Below, one piece after another: positions 34,433 to 39,071 of a stretch of DNA of 39,071 nt. Every line of letters starts with the position of its first letter. Within the stretch, counting starts at the first letter, position 1. Origin of the DNA: Thermoleophilia bacterium (lineage in GTDB: Bacteria; Actinomycetota; Thermoleophilia; BMS3ABIN01); contig JACWAD010000081.1 of NCBI GenBank assembly GCA_014874175.1, positions 1-39,071 of the forward strand. The letters run 5' to 3'. The notes beneath the pieces were generated by a model. That model did not search any database, was not told the origin of the DNA, and saw only the letters and a list, made by a program, of their open reading frames with translations. The position numbers and the translations under genes were made by a program.

Positions 34433-35079
34433 AGCTGGGCGTAGTTGATTTCCTGGATGAGCGGCTGGATGTCAGGCGCATTGCCCGCGAGTTTGCCGAG
34501 CACAGGGTGCCGGACCACGTCAACTGGCTGTACTGTTTTGGCGGCATTACTTTCCTGTGTTTCATGGTCCAGGTGGCGACGGGCATCCTGCTGGCGTTTT
34601 ATTACCAGCCCACGACCGCCAGCGCTTACACCAGCGTACTGCATATTTCCGATGACCTGCCCTTTGGCGTCATATTGAGGAGCCTGCACGCGTGGACTGC
34701 CAACATCATGATCATCATGGTTATTGTGCACATGCTGCGCGTCTTTTTCCATGGCGCCTACAGGCCGCCCCGGGAGCTAAACTGGGTCACGGGAGTGTTG
34801 TTGTTCTTCATGACGGTAACCTTTGGGTTCTCCGGTTACCTGTTGCCCATGAACCAGCTCTCCTACTGGGCAACCAAGGTCGGCAGCGAGATTGCGGGCG
34901 CGATGCCTTTTGTGGGCCAGTACATCCAGAATTTCATGCTGGGAGGCGCCAAGATCAGCGACCCGACGCTGACCAGGTTTTACGCCATCCACGTGGTTAT
35001 TCTGCCCGTTGTGCTGTCGGCTTTTCTGGCGGCGCATTTTTACATGATTCGCAAGCAGGGAATTGCAGATCCGCTCTAG
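34429..35079 (+). CDS. petB: Cytochrome b6-type subunit
   Basis: HVNWLYCFGGITFLCF..., paired heme-b His LHAWTANIMIIMVIVHMLRVFFHGAY and AIHVVILPVVLSAFLAAHF; ATGA overlap. Confidence 0.94.
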   Translation: MKLGVVDFLDERLDVRRIAREFAEHRVPDHVNWLYCFGGITFLCFMVQVATGILLAFYYQPTTASAYTSVLHISDDLPFGVILRSLHAWTANIMIIMVIVHMLRVFFHGAYRPPRELNWVTGVLLFFMTVTFGFSGYLLPMNQLSYWATKVGSEIAGAMPFVGQYIQNFMLGGAKISDPTLTRFYAIHVVILPVVLSAFLAAHFYMIRKQGIADPL

Positions 35080-35092
35080 GCGAGGGAGAGTA

Positions 35093-35506
35093 ATGAGTCC
35101 GGAAAATGAACAGCACTCTGATCACGGCGAAGGCGGAGTACCGTTTCTTCCCGATCATTTCGTCAAGGAACTGGCGGTAATTACCCTGATCATGGGAGTG
35201 CTGATTTTTTTGGCGACGCTGATGCCGGCGCCGGTGGGCCTGCCTGCTGATCCTCTAAAGACGCCGGCCGGCATCAAGCCTGAATGGTATTTCCTCAGCG
35301 TTTACCAGATACTAAAATATGTTCCAAAAAATGTCGGCATCGCCTGGTCTTTTCTGATCTTCCCGCCAATTTTGATAATTTTCCCGTTTTTTTACAGGCA
35401 GTACACTCGTTTCAAATACGGGCGGCTGATCCTGCACACATTGGGGGCGCTGGGAGTGCTGTTTGCGGTTTTCCTGGCCTTCCTTGCTTATCTGGGGTTT
35501 GAGTAA
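35093..35506 (+). CDS. petD: Subunit IV-type (PetD-like) C-terminal cytochrome b polypeptide
   Basis: KPEWYFLSVYQILKYVP (PEWY Qo motif), three TM segments; ATG 35093. Confidence 0.9.
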   Translation: MSPENEQHSDHGEGGVPFLPDHFVKELAVITLIMGVLIFLATLMPAPVGLPADPLKTPAGIKPEWYFLSVYQILKYVPKNVGIAWSFLIFPPILIIFPFFYRQYTRFKYGRLILHTLGALGVLFAVFLAFLAYLGFE

Positions 35507-35702
35507 GGAGAAGCAGGGCCGCTTTGTGTTTCGGCAAGAGTTTTGTTAGAAAGGGGCGGCGTTTGGATCAGCAAAGGGGTGGTGGCTCAGGACAAAGGCT
35601 TGCGCCGGCCGAATGAGGTAAATGCTTTTCCCAGTTTCCCTATCCGGGAAGGATGAACCGCCGGGGCCGCATATGAGCGGACGGTTGAGGCGGGGAGGTG
35701 AC

Positions 35703-35840
35703 TTAACGGATGGGAATATCGCAGCGGTTGCGCCTCAGCTCGCGCCGCCAGGTGACGATCAGCTCGCCGATGACAAAAGCAGTGATTCCCAGGCCGAAGC
35801 CGATCACCGTGAAAGCCTCAATGGTTGCCATTGTATCCAA
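35703..35840 (-). CDS. Small single-TM membrane protein, 42-45 aa (MATIEAFTVIGFGLGITAFVIGELIVTWRRELRRNRCDIPIR)
   Basis: One TM helix with positive-charged tail; ATG 35831 or TTG 35840; upstream minus-strand TTGCTA-N17-TATGAT (35886-35914). Confidence 0.6.
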   Translation of the reverse strand: MDTMATIEAFTVIGFGLGITAFVIGELIVTWRRELRRNRCDIPIR

Positions 35841-35885
35841 GGGGCACCTTCCTTTTCTTCCTGACGTTTGCAGCGTTAGCATAGT

Positions 35886-35914
35886 ATCATAGTTGGCTTT
35901 AGCCCTTTTAGCAA
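35886..35914 (-). promoter_or_regulatory. Promoter TTGCTA-N17-TATGAT for the 35703-35840 small protein
   Basis: Reverse complement of ATCATA 35886-35891 and TAGCAA 35909-35914. Confidence 0.45.
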
Positions 35915-35926
35915 GCGGCTGATAGA

Positions 35927-37612
35927 GTGGCTCCGGTGCGGGGAGTACCGGAACCAGAGGGGAGCAGAATGGCTGCGGAGGCATCCGGGTCAAACGCTGT
36001 GGCTGGCAAGAAACAGGAAAGCCCGATCATTTTCTGGCTGCTGGGTGTCTTTTTGCTGGCGGCAGCACTGAGGACCATCGCCGTGTTAACACGGCAGATG
36101 GTCCAGTTTGATGAAGCATCATACGCGCGAATGGCCGAAAACCTTCTCCTTGGCCATGCCCCCTGGGACATTACCCATACTTCCGCTGTTCATCTTTCTG
36201 TTCTTTATCCAGTTGTTATTGCCTCCTTCGCCGTTGTCATCCGCAGCTATGTTGCTGCCGGTTATGTCGTCTCGGTTCTGTTCGGCTCATTGCTTGTTTT
36301 ACCAACATTTATGTTTGGAAAGGTGATGTGGAACCGCCGCGTGGGCGTTGCTGCGGCGGCGCTGGTTGCCGTGCTGCCGGTGATGATTGACAAGAGCAGC
36401 ACTATCGATGGCCAGAACCTGTATGCGTTCTGGCTTATGTGCGCCATGTTTTTTGGTTACAGAATGCAGTTTACGAAGCGGTGCATGTGCGGCATGCTGG
36501 CCGGGACCTGCCTGGGCATCGCATATCTTGATGATCCGACGGCGCTTTATTATCTCGTTGTCCTGTTCGGTCTGCTGGTCATTATAGGCTTCCGGCAGGA
36601 AGTCGCCAGCTACGCCAACAGGGCGGCCTCCCATTTTGTCCTTATGTTTGCATTGTTCGCCATTCCCAATATCATCTTCATGTCAGTCGAGGTTGGCGGT
36701 TTTACCGTGCAGGCGCGGCCGGTTGACGAGCTGTATGCGGCTGTTCATAACCTGAGGCCGCAGAGCCTTGAGTGGGACCGGCAGATGATGAGGCTGGACA
36801 GCTCGGGCAACCTGGTCTTGCCGCGCCTGCAGCAGGGTGACGGACTGGCTGTGACCCTCATCAGGAATCCCACCGGTGTTTTTACGGCAATACTCAGGCA
36901 GATCAATTTCTATTACATTCGAAATGTGGCGACACTTTTTCCAGCCTGGCTGCTGATGTTGATCGGGCTCGGAGTCTTCAAAACGGTCTGGAGCCGCAGG
37001 GAGGCATTAAAATACGGCTATTTTGCGCTGATGCTGCTGCCGCTGGCCACGCTGCCCCTCAAGTGGCCGGATGTGCGCTTCATGATGCCGTATATACCAA
37101 TATTCATGCTCTGGGCGGCCAGAGGCTGGCTTGGCCTGGAGGCCTGGGGTGTCGGCTCAGTGAGCCAGGTGCTGGGATGGAAGCATGACAATCCGCGCCG
37201 AAAGTTGGCAGTGCAGGTGGCGATTGCGATACTGGTGCTCGCGCCGGTGGCGGCGCTTGGCCTCTGGTCTGTAGCCCAAACAGATTATCCGGTCCAGTAC
37301 AAACAGGCGGGCGAGTGGCTCAAGGACCATGGCGGCGATGGCAGCCGCATTATGAGCCGCGAGTCATCTACTGCATATTATGCCGGCGGCACTCTGGTGA
37401 TGTTGCCATACGCGTCGATGCAGCAGGTGCTGGATTATGGCCACCGCCAGCATGCTGACTTTCTGGTAATTTCACAGCAGCAGGTCGATCAGTTGCGTCC
37501 CCAGCTTAAGGATTTGATGAATCCAGCCCTTGCCGGACCTAGGCTTAAGATGGTATACCGTTACGGCGCCGGCACGGGCGCTGATATAATCGTTTACCGG
37601 CTCTTAAGCTGA
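35927..37612 (+). CDS. Polytopic glycosyltransferase, GT39/ArnT-PMT-like
   Basis: Many TM helices; FDEASYARMAENLLLGHAPWDIT motif; start may be ATG 35969. Confidence 0.75.
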   Translation: MAPVRGVPEPEGSRMAAEASGSNAVAGKKQESPIIFWLLGVFLLAAALRTIAVLTRQMVQFDEASYARMAENLLLGHAPWDITHTSAVHLSVLYPVVIASFAVVIRSYVAAGYVVSVLFGSLLVLPTFMFGKVMWNRRVGVAAAALVAVLPVMIDKSSTIDGQNLYAFWLMCAMFFGYRMQFTKRCMCGMLAGTCLGIAYLDDPTALYYLVVLFGLLVIIGFRQEVASYANRAASHFVLMFALFAIPNIIFMSVEVGGFTVQARPVDELYAAVHNLRPQSLEWDRQMMRLDSSGNLVLPRLQQGDGLAVTLIRNPTGVFTAILRQINFYYIRNVATLFPAWLLMLIGLGVFKTVWSRREALKYGYFALMLLPLATLPLKWPDVRFMMPYIPIFMLWAARGWLGLEAWGVGSVSQVLGWKHDNPRRKLAVQVAIAILVLAPVAALGLWSVAQTDYPVQYKQAGEWLKDHGGDGSRIMSRESSTAYYAGGTLVMLPYASMQQVLDYGHRQHADFLVISQQQVDQLRPQLKDLMNPALAGPRLKMVYRYGAGTGADIIVYRLLS

Positions 37613-37687
37613 CGCCCGGCGGCGCTCGTAAAATGCAGTACATCTGTAGCATCTGCTTTTATTACGGTATGACCGGCAGTCAAAATC

Positions 37688-38530
37688 ATGGATAACGGTT
37701 TTCCCGACAGGCTGTATAACTGGGGCACGAGCAGCGGTTTGCGCATTGTCGCCATCGTCGTTGCCGCAGTTGCCTTTTATTTCATAACCCGCACCCTGTT
37801 CCGGCGCTTGCTGAAAGTTGCCCGCCGGGTAGGCGAGGGCGATCTGGTCACGCGCGAGCAGGAGATGCGGGCCCGCACGCTGGCCGGCATCATCCGGGGC
37901 TTGCTTATCGCCGTTATTTTCGTGATCGTGTCCCTGATGGTGTTGCATGAGCTGGGTTATGACGTCGGCCCGCTCCTGGCAGGGGCCGGCATTGCCGGTC
38001 TTGCTGTCGGCCTGGGAGCCCAGACGCTGGTAAAGGACATGATTGGCGGTTTTTTCATTCTGCTGGAAGGCCAGTTTAATGTTGGCGACGTGGTTGAAGT
38101 TGGCGGCGTCACGGGCAAGGTAGAGGCGATTAAGTTAAGGACTACCCAGGTCCGGGATGATGAAGGCGTCCTGCACGTGGTTCCAAACGGGGAGATGCGT
38201 GTTGTCTCAAACCTGACCAAGGACTGGTCAAAAGTAAACCTTGATTTCGATGTTGACATCCAGGAGGATGTTGACAAAGTGATTGACATAATCAAGGATG
38301 CGTCGCGCAGGGCGGCTCAGGATGGATCGCCTGTTGGTGTGTATATTCTCGAAGGGCCTGATGTACTTGGAGTCGAATCGCTGAAGGGCAAGACGGTCAG
38401 CATCCGTGTGGTGGCGCGGACCGAGCCCTTCCGGGACGCGGCGGTGGCCCGCGAGATCCGCCGGCTGGTGGCAAAGTCGCTGGCGGAGAACAAAGTAAAT
38501 GCAGGGGACTATACCGGATCTCAGGCTTAA
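37688..38530 (+). CDS. mscS: MscS-family small-conductance mechanosensitive channel
   Basis: LLAGAGIAGLAVGLGAQTLVKDMIGGFFILLEGQFNVGDVVEVGGVTGKVEAIKLRTTQVRDDEGVLHVVPNG. Confidence 0.93.
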   Translation: MDNGFPDRLYNWGTSSGLRIVAIVVAAVAFYFITRTLFRRLLKVARRVGEGDLVTREQEMRARTLAGIIRGLLIAVIFVIVSLMVLHELGYDVGPLLAGAGIAGLAVGLGAQTLVKDMIGGFFILLEGQFNVGDVVEVGGVTGKVEAIKLRTTQVRDDEGVLHVVPNGEMRVVSNLTKDWSKVNLDFDVDIQEDVDKVIDIIKDASRRAAQDGSPVGVYILEGPDVLGVESLKGKTVSIRVVARTEPFRDAAVAREIRRLVAKSLAENKVNAGDYTGSQA

Positions 38531-38566
38531 ATGTTGATCAGTGGATCAAGTTTCTGATTTGTTTTT

Positions 38567-38594
38567 ATCCAAAGCCTAACATCCAAAATCCAAC
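38567..38594. repeat. Heptanucleotide repeat ATCCAAA/GCCTAAC/ATCCAAA/ATCCAAC
   Basis: Exact 7-bp register over 4 units directly upstream of the 38619 CDS. Confidence 0.65.
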
Positions 38595-38618
38595 GTCTGC
38601 TTTTAGGAGGCGATCGCC

Positions 38619-38939
38619 ATGTCAAGAATGGATCTGCCTGACTGGTATGTGAATGTGCGCAGCAAGTATCCCCAGCTAATGGAGGCTCTTGATAACCTGG
38701 GCGAGGTAGTCAGCCATCAGGGCCCCGTCGATGAAAAAAACGGGCACCTTATCCGTTTGGCTGCCGCCGCCGCCATCCGCTCCGAGGGCGCTGTCCACAG
38801 TCACGCGCGCCGGGCGCTTCAGGCGGGAGCATCCCCCGAGGAAGTAAGTCAGGCCATTATTATGCTTACAAGCACCGTCGGTTTTCCCGCCGTTTCGGCG
38901 GCCCTTACCTGGGTGGATGACATTCTTGAGGAACGCTAG
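38619..38939 (+). CDS. Carboxymuconolactone decarboxylase (CMD)-family protein
   Basis: LIRLAAAAAIRSEGAVHSHARRALQAGASPEEVSQAIIMLTSTVGFPAVSAALTW; SD TAGGAGG. Confidence 0.85.
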   Translation: MSRMDLPDWYVNVRSKYPQLMEALDNLGEVVSHQGPVDEKNGHLIRLAAAAAIRSEGAVHSHARRALQAGASPEEVSQAIIMLTSTVGFPAVSAALTWVDDILEER

Positions 38940-38962
38940 CGGCCAGCCCCGGTGAGAATCCT

Positions 38963-39055
38963 TTATTTCTTCTTCCTCGAGAGGAGTGCCAGGGCGGGGT
39001 ATGCAAATGGTGGGAAAAACCCTACAAACAAGCCAAAAAAGGGCCAGAAATTCAT
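38963..39055 (-). CDS. Possible small hydrophobic protein, at least 30 aa (MNFWPFFGLFVGFFPPFAYPALALLSRKKK); may extend past window edge
   Basis: Hydrophobic ORF with basic C-terminus; upstream context truncated. Confidence 0.4.
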   Translation of the reverse strand: MNFWPFFGLFVGFFPPFAYPALALLSRKKK

Positions 39056-39071
39056 CTGGAATTGCCTTGAC

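Noticed and set aside
1-39071. CRISPR array, integrated prophage or transposon
   Set aside because: No regularly spaced direct repeats, integrase-flanked cargo or transposase seen; the Xer recombinase is in conserved housekeeping synteny.

Overview
The window is a high-GC bacterial chromosome segment, gene-dense and mostly on the + strand. It reads as a long housekeeping superoperon: mrdA(partial)-rodA-[DUF697-like]-TIGR03960 radical SAM-TIGR03936/DUF2344-rng-rplU-rpmA-obgE-pyrF-LysM-dacF-pfkB/fruK // plsX-acpP-rnc-smc-ftsY // ffh-rpsP-khpA-trmD-rplS-lepB-rnhB-yraN-comM-dprA-xerC/D-whiG. An accessory block follows: a DUF192 lipoprotein (-), a 7-heme membrane cytochrome c + Rieske + cytochrome b6 + subunit IV operon, a GT39-like membrane glycosyltransferase, MscS, and a CMD-family protein. 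The synteny (dprA-xer-whiG, smc-ftsY-ffh) suggests a deep-branching actinobacterial lineage; this is inference. I found no rRNA, tRNA, CRISPR array or transposase. The most interesting items are: (i) the bc/b6f-type quinol oxidase operon with a 7-CxxCH cytochrome fused to C-terminal TM helices; (ii) the ftsY-ffh intergenic region, with a strong hairpin, a promoter running directly into an intrinsic terminator, and an SD-preceded 35-aa uORF; (iii) several unlisted very small membrane-protein ORFs, all on the minus strand; (iv) two dispersed intergenic repeat families, one a degenerate heptanucleotide repeat that supplies or overlaps start codons and one a palindromic repeat placed in leaders of rplU, obgE and yraN. 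All calls are from reading the sequence; no database search was run.
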